A DNA stretch of 64,000 nucleotides from NCBI GenBank assembly GCA_020055645.1, contig CM034546.1:124641875-124705874 (forward strand). Direction: 5' to 3'. This document shows, in pieces, positions 37,193 through 49,444 of the stretch. A model generated the notes under the pieces. The model saw nothing but the letters and a program-made list of their open reading frames with translations, made no database searches and had not been told where the DNA came from. The first letter of the stretch is position 1. Every line of letters starts with the position of its first letter. Position numbers and translations under genes: made by a program. The stretch is from Tomocerus qinae. Lineage: Eukaryota; Arthropoda; Collembola; Entomobryomorpha; Tomoceridae.

Positions 37193-37895
37193 CAGGGTCA
37201 TCACTTATATAATTCCCCCCCCCCCACCACAGCCCAACACAGACTGGTTATCAAAATGGTCTATATACCATCTTGTAGAGAATCTTTTTGCGAATCTAAC
37301 CAATTCTAACACAATGCAAATCGGTTAGGAAAAACCGGGTAAAACAATTTTTGAAAATAAAAAGTTGAAAATTTTCAGAAATTCTGCCGGCTTTCCAACT
37401 TTCCGAATTTCTCTGGGTCCCCCAGAATTTTATTTTGAAATTCTGATTCCAGAATCATTATAAGAATCGCATTTGTGATTTTTCCACCCATTTTCATCAA
37501 AATCGGAGGTGGTCGATTTTTTAACTTTTTCGAGAATTTGTCAAAATTAGAGTGGTCCAGAAAAAAGTTAAAAAATCGACCACCTCCGATTTTGATGAAA
37601 ATGGGTGGAAAAATCACAAATGCGATTCTTATAATAATTCTGGAATCAGAATTTCAAAATAAAATTCTGGGGGACCTAGAGAAATTCGGAAAGTTGGAAA
37701 GCCGGCAGAATTTCTGAAAATTTTCAACTTTTTATTTTCAAAAATTGTTTTACCCGGTTTTTCCTAACCGATTTGCATTATGTTAGAATTTTTTAGATTC
37801 GCAAAAAGATTCTCTACAAGATGGTATACAGACCATTTTGATAACCAGTCTGTGCTGGGCTGTGGTGGGGGGGAATTATATAAGTGATGACCCTG
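37193..37895. mobile_element. Foldback element: 703-bp near-perfect palindrome
   Basis: The left arm starts CAGGGTCATCACTTATATAA then a C-run; the right arm ends with its complement. The arms (about 335 bp each) stay almost identical to the centre, where CGATTTTTTAACTTTTT faces its complement across a loop of about 30 nt at 37534-37563. The overlapping plus and minus frames are mirror images, not genes. The CAGGG ends recall hAT-type MITEs, but no clear target duplication was found. Confidence 0.8.
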
Positions 37896-40210
37896 TACAA
37901 AATTATACATTAAAATTAATGCAAAGTTTCAAAATAATATTACCTCAGTATAATAATAATGACTAACGTTTTTTACTACATAATAGATTAAAACAAAAAC
38001 TGAAGAGGCAGTTTGCAACATAATCAATCAAACAAACTATAGGATAAGCGTAGACTGGCTCATGTGCATTGAATGTATTCATGTATGTATCACAAACATC
38101 AAAATTTTAGCAACCTGGTGTGAAAATGGAATTTTGCTAAACCTATTACTAAGCCCCGCTCCCAACATGGGCGGAGTTTGTTGTTTTCAAAGAGGTTCTA
38201 ATAATATTAAGGGAATAGAGTTAAAGTGGAGAATATTTTCTTTATAACATTGATGAATAGCTCCGCCGTTAAACGGCGCGAAAATTTACCGATACCTACT
38301 AATACATCCAACTACTTCCGTCGTGAAAAGGCGCGAAATTTTTACGATACCTACTAATGCATAATCGAAGACAATAGGGATTGATTTTTGTACCATTGAA
38401 AGGCATTACGGTTTTGGCTCTACAGTTTATAATCTCTTTGGTTTTTTGGCCATTTGAGTGTTTTCAATGTGTGTATCAAAAGATATGCATCAATTACCTA
38501 CCTATCTTTATGTATCATACCAATAGTATAAAGCTATAAGGTCAAGGTGGAGTTGCGCAATAAAATAGAGTGATGGATAAAATTCCTGTTAGTAGTAGGC
38601 GCAGGGAATTTATGAACTATCGCTAGAATATTACATGTTTCAACATTTTTCTAGCACATCGTATGTGCTAGGTTTCAACTAGTATTATACTATACCTATA
38701 CAAACTTTTGCATACACACAAGTACTAGTGCAAATATGTTTATTATTGCAGTTTGCTTGCATTGCACTTTTTTGGCAGACAGAAACACATTTTGTTTCTC
38801 AAGTCTATAAAAGTCTTTGTAGACATAAACATGAACATTTAATGAGAAAGAAAAGCCAACTGAGTTGAAGCATCATTAATAAAAAATATAATAATAAATA
38901 TCGTCTCATATTAATATTCAGGGAGAGCATTATTTATTGTTTAAAGAGTATAAGAACTTTAAGAAGCATATAATATCATATTATTGTACATTACTTTACG
39001 AATGTTTTTCTTATCTCTGTCAAATGTGTCATACCGGCAGCGGAAAAGCAATTTTGCATCCTATGCGCACATTTTAGAACACAGTTTTAGATGAAGTGAC
39101 TGTGTTTATATTATTAATATTTTTAATATATTGGAAAGGAAGTTTACTAATGAGTCATCATGGCCAAAGGTGATAATATAAGAATATCAGCCTATATATT
39201 TTTAGCCTATATATAATATTGCATGCTTGTACAAAATAAAAATTATTTACCTTAAACTCACCTGCTAGAGAGACAAAAATATGCTTGGTAATCAAAAGTT
39301 AACTTCCTTTGCATTTCTTATTTCCATTGCACAAACATGATTTAGTTCCAGTTGATTTTATTGCTTACTCTTTAATGTTTCTGACATGTAATGCATAAAT
39401 GCAATACTTACGGACAAAAATTGCAAACATGCATAACACAAATAGTCTCTCAAGTTGTACCTTATATAGACATAGACTTGGTTTTCGAAGAGAACGAAGA
39501 AGCTATAAAGTATAAATGTTGAATCATCTATCTACCTACTCACTCTAGCATGGAGAAGTGTTGATCGTGGTCTGTGTTGTATTAACTTGTATTATCCGTC
39601 ATATACAGTCATAAAACCAAAACTCATTACATATTATCGCTGTCGTGGCTTGATAGAGCTTACGTTTATCCATTTATTTCTAAACGTTTACTGAATGACA
39701 TTTTCCAGAGATAGATCTATGGCCTCTAATGATGGACCATAGCTGGCATAATATTAGAGTTAGATATAAAAATGTCGATTTTCCTGACAAACTAAACGTT
39801 TTCTGGACTCCTGGTCCCGTTTATTGTTGATCTGGTTGTTTTTGGCGTTTGCAATATCCTTATCTTGAGTTAATTGAAGTGCCGGTGCCAGTACCTACCA
39901 CACGTGTGCACATATTATACAATTCACAGATTAGTGATTTACTTAGAATATTTCTATACTTTTCACGGACTGTACATATTAACGATCAAATTTTTATTTG
40001 CTTAAGCTAATAAATATTATGATTGACAAATATTAATGCAGGAGCGTAAAACTTATGTTATGGAACCTGATTTTATGTATGCCCGCTGCTAGCTTCAATT
40101 CTGCAATCTTTATTCAGAAAAGAAAATTGGGGAATAATGAGGTTGTCTATATTATTATCAAGTCACTACTCTATTTTCAAAATGCCTTTACAACATTAAG
40201 GCATTAAAAA
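37896..40210. other. Intergenic, nothing coding
   Basis: It contains a lone CTAG-family end (about 38620-38690), and two similar short stretches with GGCGCGAAA and CGATACCTACTAAT (38265-38365). No gene recognised. Confidence 0.45.
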
Positions 40211-40352
40211 ATTTGGTTGAAGTAAGGCATTGGAATACCTCTCAATGTAATTGTTTTAATTAGGTTAGGTCCTTCGAAAGTCGGTCCTTGTATGTCCTGT
40301 AATTTTAATGGCACAATTTTTAAAATGTGCAATGTCTTACTTCAACCAAAAG
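40211..40352. mobile_element. Small MITE with TTTGGTTGAAGTAAGGCATT ends
   Basis: The left end TTTGGTTGAAGTAAGGCATT is inverted at the right as AATGTCTTACTTCAACCAAA, enclosing about 100 bp. Confidence 0.6.
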
Positions 40353-41441
40353 TTTTGATCATGGACCAATAGTCAAAATTGGGACAGTTCTTAGCCTAAA
40401 CTATTTTACTTAGGTATGCGTATGGTATGATCATTAGTTACATGCTGGATAAAATCGACCCCTGTTCACAACCCTATCTGAAAATTCAATGTTTTAAATA
40501 TCGGAGAGGAGAAATTATTATACTTATATAATTAAAGTTATCACTTTAGCACTACAGAAAATAATTTGTAGGAATATCGTAAAAAATTTATAAATTCAGC
40601 ATGTATAAAAACATTTTCACCACTTTCCTAATAAAACCTTTCACCATACATTTCCATTTCTGTGATAGCAAGCATTGTTTCGGATATCCCCATTTCCCAG
40701 CAAATCTTGTTGGACACCGGGAATTCCCACCAATTTAGGAAATGGGAAATGAGTGTCGCCATCTTGCGGAATTAGGGTCTATTTTCCACTTAATTTTTCT
40801 ATTTTCCATTTTCCCACCCACTTGGCCTTTTTGTTTCCCACTTCTTTCATTTCCCACTCGAAACAATGAAAACAAGGGGATCACGACATAGTCTCATAAA
40901 AGATACGGTTTAGTCACACTGTCACACTATGCAGTATACGCCTCTAGCTCTATAGACAAACAAGCACATTAATGAAGTTTATAGCGAAGGACAAAGACAC
41001 AATTATGTTATTTTTGCACATAGTATTTAAAGTAGTGTAGTATACAACAAGTAGCGGGATATGTACAAAAAATCGTATAAATAGACGTAGAAAGTGAGAC
41101 AATTACTAATAATTGCAGTTGTGTCGTAAGTTCTGACGTTTTGAGTTGTGGTCCTGGTTTAAACCAAGTGATTCATTGGTGAAAAAGTTTTAGCCATGAA
41201 GTCATAATTATTATTTATATAATTTATCAGCTCTCCTATCATCATCCTTCCGAAATTTCAAAGTATTTTCCTTATTCATCTCAAGTCTTGGATTTTTAAG
41301 ATCCTGACTGTGCATTCAACTTTCTTGAAGCATACAAAACATCTTTAATTTTCTGCTCCTTTGCCTTTAGCTACTTGACAAGTTGACAAATAACACGTTA
41401 GCTATTTTTTTACAGTTTTTTGACCTATTTATGTTAATTTG

Positions 41442-41739
41442 GTCATTGGTGCCCGGCGGCTAAACTGCAGTTATCCGGCCAGGTTTTTCTTGCACCCTTC
41501 AGTCTAGTCTTCAGTATATAGCCACCCGTCACTATTTTCGCCTTTTTCTAACCTAACCTAATAAAAATGAATATAATAAATGTTTGGTTGTTTCATTGTT
41601 TCAATTTTATTAGGTTAGGTCAAAAAAGAAGCAAATAGTGACTTGTTTTGAAAATACTTGCTGGGATGCAAGTGTGCTGGGGTGCAAGAAAAACCCGGCC
41701 GGATAACTGCAGTTTAACTGTGCCCGGCCACTAATGACG
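41442..41739. mobile_element. Foldback MITE, ~298 bp
   Basis: CTGCAGTTATCCGGCC near the left is inverted as GGCCGGATAACTGCAG near the right. GTTTTTCTTGCACCC pairs with GGGTGCAAGAAAAAC, and TAACCTAACCTAATAAAA with TTTTATTAGGTTAGG at the centre, so most of the element can fold on itself. Confidence 0.65.
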
Positions 41740-42099
41740 TTTTCACGGTTAGGCCCTTTTGGTGGGCCGATAGTCCACGTATCATTTGTATTATGGGTTT
41801 ATGAGAAACCTCTATTGGGTTGATTTAAATAAAGTACATAATATTGAAGTTATGTGCGTATAATATTAAAACAAATATAAAATACTTTACAAAACTATTT
41901 TTGTCTCTGTATTTTGTGCATAAGGCGTCAAAAATAGGGAAAATCTACTAATAAAAACTAATAACTATTCACTATATCGACTATATGTCTGCCCCGCCCT
42001 TAGAACGGGAGAGTTAGAGTCAAGCAAGGTCAGGAAGACGAATAATGGGCAAAGTCTTTTCCTTTATTCAGTACATTTAAATCATTGAATTATATAGTG

Positions 42100-42274
42100 C
42101 AAGCACGTATCTAGAGGGGGGTCGGGGAGGCCCGAGCCCCCTCCTAGGTATTCAGACAAAGGCAATTATTTGTCAAAAAGGTTAAAAATCCAAAAAATTA
42201 TCGCGCTTAGCGCGAATATGCCTTCATTTTATCAATATATTTTGCCCCAGCTCAAATTCCTAGATACGTGGTTG
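42100..42274. mobile_element. MITE of the GCACGTATC family, copy 2
   Basis: CAAGCACGTATCTAG at the left and CTAGATACGTGGTTG at the right form the inverted ends. The interior shares GTCAAAAAGGTTAAAAATCC with copy 1 at 31500-31690. Confidence 0.65.
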
Positions 42275-43267
42275 ATATAATGGATATACCAAAGAGCAGT
42301 ACCAGTATACTGTTACCGTATTTAGAAGTAAAGGAGAGGGTACATAAAGCTCATATGCAGCAGTGGTATGTTCGCGGGAAGTGTGAAAAGGTTGTCGGGA
42401 TTTCGGGGTGGGTAGCACTCCCCCCTCAATACAGCCTTGCTAAGGTCATTTATCAGCTGATTTTACTTATTTCCAGATTGATTATTTTTAAAACGTTGCT
42501 GCTTTGCGTCTATTTGACCTATACATTTAACAAGAATAGTGAAGTACCCAGAACCGGCACTACTGTAATCGGGACACGTAATTGTTAAGTACAGACAAAG
42601 CCAAAGCACATTGGAGGTAAGTTCTAAAAGTCAAAAAATCTTTTTAATTCTACTTGTTAAGTGGCATAATATATTATTGTGCAGTCCGGGATAATCTCTA
42701 TAAGAGGTAATTACTCCTAAAAGACTTCAAAAGGAATCCTAAGTACTTATTTTGTCCAATATCAGATAATACCTAACTGGCAACTAGAAATTCCCTTCAA
42801 GCACCATGCTGTGAAATGGCAGGATCAATTTACATTGAATTGAGTGCAAATAACAAAGGTTTTCCCCCAAATGTTAACCTCGTGTTTAGGAGGGTCACAA
42901 GTTGCTGAATTTCCATCATTTACTTTTATTTGTTCTAGTCATAAATGTCTAAAGATATCCCACCAAAATTGTTTTTAAAATATTACATGACCTTTACAGG
43001 TCAGAAGTGTAATATTTTAGAAACTTGAGACCCTCCATAATATTGTACTTTCATTTTAAGCCCTCACTATTCCGGATTGTCAAAAAGTTGGTCGAGTATC
43101 CGCAATTTTACGATTTATGAAAATACCACACATTAGAGCAATAAAGCCGTACGCACTTTAATGTTGTATTAGGAGTTTAGGAGTCCATTAGGAAGTACTC
43201 TTATCCTCTTAGGAGTGTGATGTCCCCTTAGGACATCCCCCGTTCCCGTTCCATGCATAGTTCGATT
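42275..43267. other. Intergenic, nothing recognised
   Basis: A 106-codon frame (42268-42588) starts within the MITE end and shows no domain. It is taken as chance. Confidence 0.4.
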
Positions 43268-43480
43268 TGGCTGCCAAATACATGTATGTCATGTAGTTAT
43301 ATAAACAAGTCACTGTTCCCAAATACATGACATACATGTAGTCATATAAACAAGTCACAGTTCCCAAATACATGACATACATGTAGTCACAAAATAAAGT
43401 CCCTGTTCCCAAATACATGACATACATGTAGTCATATAAACAGGTCACAGTTCCCAAATACATGACATAGATGTATTCCT
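43268..43480. repeat. Minisatellite, 45-bp unit, about 4.5 copies
   Basis: The unit contains CCCAAATACATGACATACAT then GTAGTCATATAAACAAGTCA. Copies differ by a few bases. The minus-strand frame through it is a by-product of a unit length divisible by three. Confidence 0.8.
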
Positions 43481-43919
43481 AGATTCTACTATGCCCGAAC
43501 CCGTCAGGCATATTATTATACAAAATTCGGCAATTGTAAGACCTGTAGGCAACCGATAGTACCCCTAAGGTTTGCCTTTCATTTCTTGCTAAAAATAAAT
43601 TTTATTTTAAATTTTTAAATTACATCACAATTTACGGCAATAAATTTTCAAAATTTTGAACAAAAATATTCGGGATCAAAGTGGCATTGGTAAAGAATTT
43701 TGAAATGCATTTGTTTTGTTTTCCTAACAGTGAAACCAATGAGTAAATAAATTCAATTCACTAGCCTATGTTGGTAGATTGCACTTTTCATTACCTCAGT
43801 AACAGGGGATTTGGGGACTAAATATTTCCCAGTTATTTGGTAGCCAAAAGGTTAACGTCTTTTGAAAATATGAGTCATAGTAACATTCTATAATATAAAC
43901 GCGCGTAAATAATTCCGTA

Positions 43920-45318
43920 TGCATATTGTTACATTACGCTAACATGTCCGTACAGAAAGGATAGGAGATTTATACTTGCTATCCTTCTAATGCAAACAAA
44001 GTTTCGATAGGGTTAGAGTTGTCGCCAAGTCAGTCTGTGTTAAAATTGATTTAAACCTGTGAAAGCTATGTCACACCCTACTGCCCCGTACGAAAGTCAT
44101 TTTGGATATGATCTCTAAGCTGTTTCCATAGGGCTGTAAAATACAGATCAAAGGACCCCTTGGGTTAAGAGCCTGAGTTGGGCCTACACAACACAGTTTT
44201 ATGCATTATTTAGGACACAAACTGGGCCTGCCATTTCCAATGACCAAAAGATCAGCTTTGAATTGTCACAGTAACAAAATTCCTATGATAGCATTACGTA
44301 CACTATGCAATTATAGAGCATCAGACGGTCATGACGTCATCAGTTGGACTAAAAGTTACATTTTTGGCTTCGGAGATACACAACTATGAGAACTTAGTCA
44401 AAAGTGTTTAGATTCGCCTTTTTAGCAAACTAGAAAATCTGTATGGATATTAAATATATTATATTATTTTATTTTATTACTGTTATCAAATGATATTGAT
44501 AATTGCCTATTGGACACAGTACTAGTAATTAAAAATATTTAACAAAAATAACGAAAACAAAAGATTAACAATTAGCATGATAAGAGTATCAGTATGAAAT
44601 TATGGATTGTTGTAAAGATATATTAATAAAACTTCTTAGATTGTTGGTCTTCGCTATTTCTATATACCATATAGCCTAAAATGACACCAATCTGGACGAG
44701 TCCCATTACAATTACAACCGTAGTTAAAACACAACTGACTGTCGGGCATCCGCCCAAAGCTCCTGTATTCGGTTGCGAGTGTGCCCGTTGAGAAACAACA
44801 AAATCCCTTTTCAGCCCATTAATACCTTCTCTCAACTCATTGACTATGATCCACTGAAATAAAAGTTTCCGAAACTTCCGGGCTTAGCACCGCCTTGTTC
44901 TTGCTTCGAATTCATTGCCACCAGCAAATTCTTGATTTCTCGTGTAGAAGCAACAAGCTCTCTACTGGCCGCAAGAATGTCGTCAACTTCGTGCCTTTGA
45001 ATGGCGCTTGCTTGTGGAACACCTTGAATTGGAACTTGTCCACCTTGATCAAATTTGTAAACTTAAATGGAGATTGACCAATTTGATCTGTTTTTTTACA
45101 GCCCTATGGAAACAGCTTAGAGATCATATCCAAAGTGACTTTCGTACGGGGCAGTAGGGTGTGACATAGCTTTCACAGGTTAAAACCCATTTTAACACAG
45201 ACTGACTTGGCGACAAATCTAACACTATGGAAACTTTGTTTGCATTAGAAGGATAGCAAGTATAAATCTCCTATCCTTTCTGTACGGACATGTTAGCGTA
45301 ATGTAACAATACCCATGT
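43920..45318. mobile_element. TIR transposon carrying a captured host-gene fragment
   Basis: The arms 43920-44140 and 45092-45318 are inverted copies of about 220 bp (TATTGTTACATTACGC, GTCCGTACAGAAAGGATAGG, CTACTGCCCCGTACGAAAGT and GCTGTTTCCATAGGGCTGTA). Between them is about 950 bp that includes an ERGIC-53-like tail on the minus strand and no transposase. Long inverted repeats plus a captured gene piece recall MULE-type elements, but no target duplication was identified, so the superfamily is open. Confidence 0.7.
44623..45060 (-). pseudogene. Captured C-terminal fragment of an ERGIC-53/LMAN1-like cargo receptor
   Basis: Read on the minus strand, the first frame gives QASAIQRHEVDDILAASREL and VASTREIKNLLVAMNSKQ, like the coiled-coil stalk of LMAN1. 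After a one-base frame shift near 44854 the second frame gives WIIVNELREGINGLKRDF, then CPTVSCVLTTVVIVMGLVQI as a membrane span, then GYMVYRNSEDQQSKKFY and a stop. LMAN1 itself ends in a membrane span followed by YRSQQEAAAKKFF, where KKFF is the ER exit/retrieval signal; here it is KKFY. No intron interrupts the match and there is no lectin domain, so this looks like a processed or captured piece inside the transposon, not a working receptor. Confidence 0.65.
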
Positions 45319-45989
45319 CGGTTTGTATGTATGTATCAGGAAATTTTCGTGCCAATGCCAATACACACGTCACAGTATTGCTATTGAATTTCAAAACGTT
45401 TAGGCATCAACGTTTAGTTTAAATTGCAAAAAATGCTAAATGTAGTCCAGATTTTCTAGATTAGGGTTCATTGTTTTATTTAATCCTAGACTACCACTAC
45501 TACTGCTATTTAATTTCAAAAATTTACGAGTCAACATTTCGGTTGAATTACAAAATGCTCTAATACACTAATTAACTCAGAGCGTAGTTCATTTTTACGC
45601 AATATTATGCTAACTACATGCAAAATCTTATTCCTAACATTCCCAAACTCCCTTCAAATCCAATTTCCTTAAATACTCACTATTTAAAGGCTCTCCATCA
45701 CACATGCATAGATGTAATATGAGAAAAGTAACGAAGTATTCCCATTTAAATAATGTGGTAAACTTTGACTAGAGTTTTAATAAACCCCTACTGGCCCTAA
45801 ACAAAAATGAAAATTAAATTGTAATTAAGGCATTCACAAATTTTTCGTAATTCTCCTTACAAAATTCTATCAAATCATATTACAAACTATCTTCAATTAA
45901 ACCTGGTACCAATATGAAGTATTTTTCTGTGTTTATAATAAAATGTCGGCAATACTGCAAGGTGACTGTTGGGGGGACTATATCGGCTT
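45319..45989. other. Intergenic, nothing recognised
   Basis: AT-rich, no frames of note. Confidence 0.4.
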
Positions 45990-46196
45990 CATTTTTACTT
46001 ATTTTAAAATTTAGCAAACGTACCAGCTAATATTTTTTGGCTACAAATTGTCCTTTGAAAAAATATCAACTATTAAATGTATACAATTTGTATGTATTAT
46101 GTATAAACACATTTGTACTAAAAATAATGGTTAGTATTAAAGTACCGGGTTTGTACTTTTATGAAAATTACCGGGTTTGTACTTTTATGAAAATTA
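45990..46196. repeat. Duplicated segment, left part (interrupted copy)
   Basis: Similar to 47600-47790, sharing CTATTAAATGTATACAA, AACACATTTGT and AATAATGGTTAGTATT, then AAAGTACCGGGTTTGTACTT. Its continuation lies after the inserted element, from 47316. Confidence 0.65.
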
Positions 46197-47315
46197 CCGT
46201 ATTAATCGATTTAGTTCCCCAGGGGAACTCCCATTTGGAGACCATTTTTGGTCAAAAATATTCTTATAGTTTCCCACATGGGGAATTATTATGATATGGG
46301 GAACCATATTTCGAATGGCAAATTAAAAAATTATAATGTCAATTTTTTGTATTATTTGAAAGCAAAATTAAATTGTAAATATAGTGAATGAGCATATATT
46401 TGTAGGAATTTAGATTTAGGATAGACAGATAGACAGAGAGGATATACGAGAGAGATACGTCTATAGATTCGGTAGACCAACATCCATTTCTTCGTTATCA
46501 TCGTCATTCTACTTCACAAACTTTACCACTTTTTTAGCCTTTTTTACCATCAGAGTGATAAAAATGGTAAATTATATTGAATACTTAGCAGAGATACACA
46601 AACGACACATTAAAATAAGTTTTCACGATCTATTTTCTCTAAAATATTTCTAAGATTTATATTTGAATGTTCACTGAAGTACTTTAATGAAACAAGTGTG
46701 ACAGTGAAATACTTTAAGTGAAACAGTCATTTAAACGACATTATTCGGTTGGTATACAGCCAACTGTCATTTAATTAGAAAAAGTACTCATTTAATTAAA
46801 ATTAATTGTTAAATAAGTTAGTAAGGATGATTTTGTCCCAATTAGTTGACCCTTTCTTGGATTAATTAACACACGTTAAGTTGGGCAGTCAATTTAGGAC
46901 AACAATCGTCAGCTGCAACGGTATTTTATGTATTAGTGTCGAATTTTATTCAAAACTATGTACGTAATCTGAATAAAACTATTTTTTACCATTTCTTACC
47001 AATTATATCATTTACCACCAATGTTTAGGTGGTGGTAATAACATTAAATACCTTTAAAAACAACTTACTAATCATAAGTGGTAAATAGTATTTTGTACAC
47101 TGGTTGGCACAAATGCACTGACTGGGTACAGATGCACTGATTTGATTTGTGTAATAATATGGTTCTTATGCCTTTAATTTAGCATTTTAGGGTGGGGAAC
47201 TATTTCGACATGGGGAACTAAACATTTGGAGAGCCATATATTTTCCCAAGTTAATTCATTTAGTTCCCCAACTAGGGAATTATTGCGATATGGGGAACTA
47301 AGTCGATTAATACGG
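46197..47315. mobile_element. TA-flanked TIR element, 1119 bp
   Basis: The ends CCGTATTAATCGATTTAGTT and AACTAAGTCGATTAATACGG are inverted and flanked by TA (46195-46196 and 47316-47317). The unoccupied site is present in the paralogous segment near 47780 (AAATTAATTGGTAACTTACC). Internal CAGTTCCCC/GGGGAACT motifs recur next to both ends. No transposase seen; Tc1/mariner-like by its TA duplication. Confidence 0.75.
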
Positions 47316-48305
47316 TAATAGATAACTTGCCGGTTTTGTCGGTGGGCAATAGATACTTCCAAAGGTTACGTTTCGAGTCGCATATTACCCCAAAAATGCT
47401 CTAAATTATTTTTACTTGTAATAAAATATTAATTAAAAATTTTAATTTGAATGTTCCACCCAAAATCCTTCTACATCTTCTTTAGCGTAAAAATTTGATC
47501 TTCGTAGAAAGTTTTCATGCAATTCTGAGGTGGACGCCTATGAGATAATGCTTATCTTTCATTTCAAAAACACAATTTAATTTCCAAACTCTCAAATCAT
47601 TTTGAAGAATTAGGAAACGTACGAGAGCCAATATTTTCTGAACACAATTGTCTTTGAACAAATTATCAAGAAACTATTAAATGTATACAAATTATAGTAT
47701 GTACAAACACATTTGTAATAAAAAATAATGGTTAGTATTGATTAAAGTACCGAGTTTGAACTTTTATGGAAATTAATTGGTAACTTACCGGTTATTTTGG
47801 TGGGCAATAGATGTCGTAGCCCGTGAGAGGACATGGGCTCTCACAGTGACAGCCTAGGCTACGAGAGTGGTATCTCATAGCCTAGGATTTGAGAGAACGG
47901 TCAATTCCTTTATAAAGGTTATCCTAATACCAACAAAGTGATGTTGATTCGCAAAGAACATTTAGGATGTATTTTACTAGCAATTGTATCTTCACAAAAT
48001 TTTTTTATTAGTCAAAATTTGATATTCATAAATTATATTATGAGTGACATTATTTGAGGGTTTAAATTAACATGATTTCAGGAAGCTATAAAAATAATGA
48101 CAGTAAAGTCGTAAGACTCATAGCAAAAGTTTAAATTGGGAAACAAACAAGCCAACATTTTCCGTCGACAATTGTCATTTGCCTGAATGTCAACTATTGA
48201 ATTACAAAGTATTTAAAAATACATACTTTGTATTACGTGATATATATATTTACTCTGATAGTAAGACCAAGACTATTAAATCTTTAAAATTCAATTTAGG
48301 TAAAA
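47316..48305. other. Second copy of the duplicated segment, then gene leader
   Basis: 47600-47815 is the uninterrupted copy of 45990-46196 plus 47316-47350. At 47815-47900 a palindromic patch (CACTCTCGTAGCCTAGG type) follows. The DNA from about 48000 to the ATG at 48306 has no clear feature and should hold the promoter of the DUF3638-type gene. Confidence 0.5.
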
Positions 48306-49063
48306 ATGGAAGTAGAAGACTCAGGTGGTGGTCCACGTCCAAAAGTAGATGGTTTCGATTCAAGTTTTCGTTGGGTTCCGACAAATATCGACGACTTGCC
48401 TGATAAAATTTCCCTATGCAAAGATGAGATGGGCAGATTGATTAACCACGTGTTTTTACCCCGAAAGCTGCCTCAGTCACAATTGCTAGATCAGACAGCA
48501 TCGGACGAATCCAAACTACTCGCAATGATGACAGAAACTGTAAAAACATTTCAAAAGAATATTCCAGAAATTCTACCGACTTCAACTGTCCGGATGTTTA
48601 ATACTTGGGATTCTTTGCAATGCTATGATCATCTGGATGAAAATGATGTTCAGAAATCGATTGATTTTTTGGAAGCAGGTGATATGCTGGCTTTATACAT
48701 TCGCAAGCAAAACTTTGGCCTTTTACTGTCTTCGTCGAAAGAAATTGGGAATAGTAAAAGAATATTTTTATCGACATTTGCTGCATCTTTGTCTAACGAA
48801 AGAGTCACTAAATCATCGGGAGACTTGGAAGTAACTTTTCCGCACCAGTCAATTCACATTCCAATGTCCCAAATTCTGACCTCTCTTGCCTTTGCAAAAC
48901 AACTAGCTACGCTACACAATACCGATTTTGAAAAGGCCATGGCCGAAACTAGAAAAGCTGGATTGAGTCTTAGCAATTGTCGAGATGTGGCCGATACAAT
49001 TTTTGTTTCAGAATGGCTGGCGGCTACTTTAGCTGATAAGTACTCTGCAAATTGTTCGTTTGA
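48306..49063 (+). pseudogene. N-terminal part of a DUF3638/DUF3645-family giant protein, cut by a transposon
   Basis: 252 codons are open from the ATG to the insertion at 49063; the frame then runs into the element and stops. MGRLINHVFLPRKLPQ, GDMLALYIRKQNFGLLL, FPHQSIHIPMSQILTS and AGLSLSNCRDVADTIFVSEW follow the order and spacing of the N-terminus of very large (about 3000-residue) fungal and oomycete proteins with DUF3638 and DUF3645 further on. Fungal members often carry the name ubiquitin hydrolase without proof. No intron is needed here, unlike neighbouring host genes. Removing the element with one copy of GTTTGA rejoins NCSFEEFPKIVKKVRDEV in frame. Being rare in animals, the gene may have come from a fungus-like donor. 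Confidence 0.65.
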
Positions 49064-49174
49064 TATGAGGGGAGATTAGTCGCAAAAATAAATCCGGGGT
49101 TTCTTTATGAAATCCTTAAAAAACAACGTATTTCATAAACTGTTCAGTTACATTCCTGGCAGGAATTTCAGGCA

Positions 49175-49444
49175 GCAATGCAGGCAGCATTAGCAATGCA
49201 GGCAGCATTAGCAATGCAGGCAGCATTAGCAATGCAGGCAGCATTAGCAATGCAGGCAGCATTAGCAATGCAGGCAGCATTAGCAATGCAGGCAGCATTA
49301 GCAATGCAGGCAGCATTAGCAATGCAGGCAGCATTAGCAATGCAGGCAGCATTAGCAATGCAGGCAGCATTAGCAATGCAGGCAGCATTATCAATGCAGG
49401 CAGCATTATCAATGCAGGCAGCATTAGCAATGCAGGCAGCATTA
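49175..49444. repeat. 18-bp tandem array, 15 copies (left TIR)
   Basis: The unit is GCAATGCAGGCAGCATTA; two units start with T instead of G. Because 18 is divisible by three, long frames of MQAALA and NAACIA type arise on both strands; they are not genes. The right TIR has ten copies. Confidence 0.9.

Noticed and set aside
37375-37717. Two identical 80-codon frames on opposite strands
   Set aside because: They are mirror images created by the 703-bp palindrome.
42268-42588. 106-codon frame
   Set aside because: Starts in a MITE end, shows no domain or splice context.
43209-43463. Frame of YDYMYVMYLGTV repeats
   Set aside because: By-product of the 45-bp minisatellite.
44330-44345. TGACGTCA site outside the large transposon
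   Set aside because: Only a 10-bp palindrome (ATGACGTCAT); it does not fit the TGNNNNACGTNNNNCA form.
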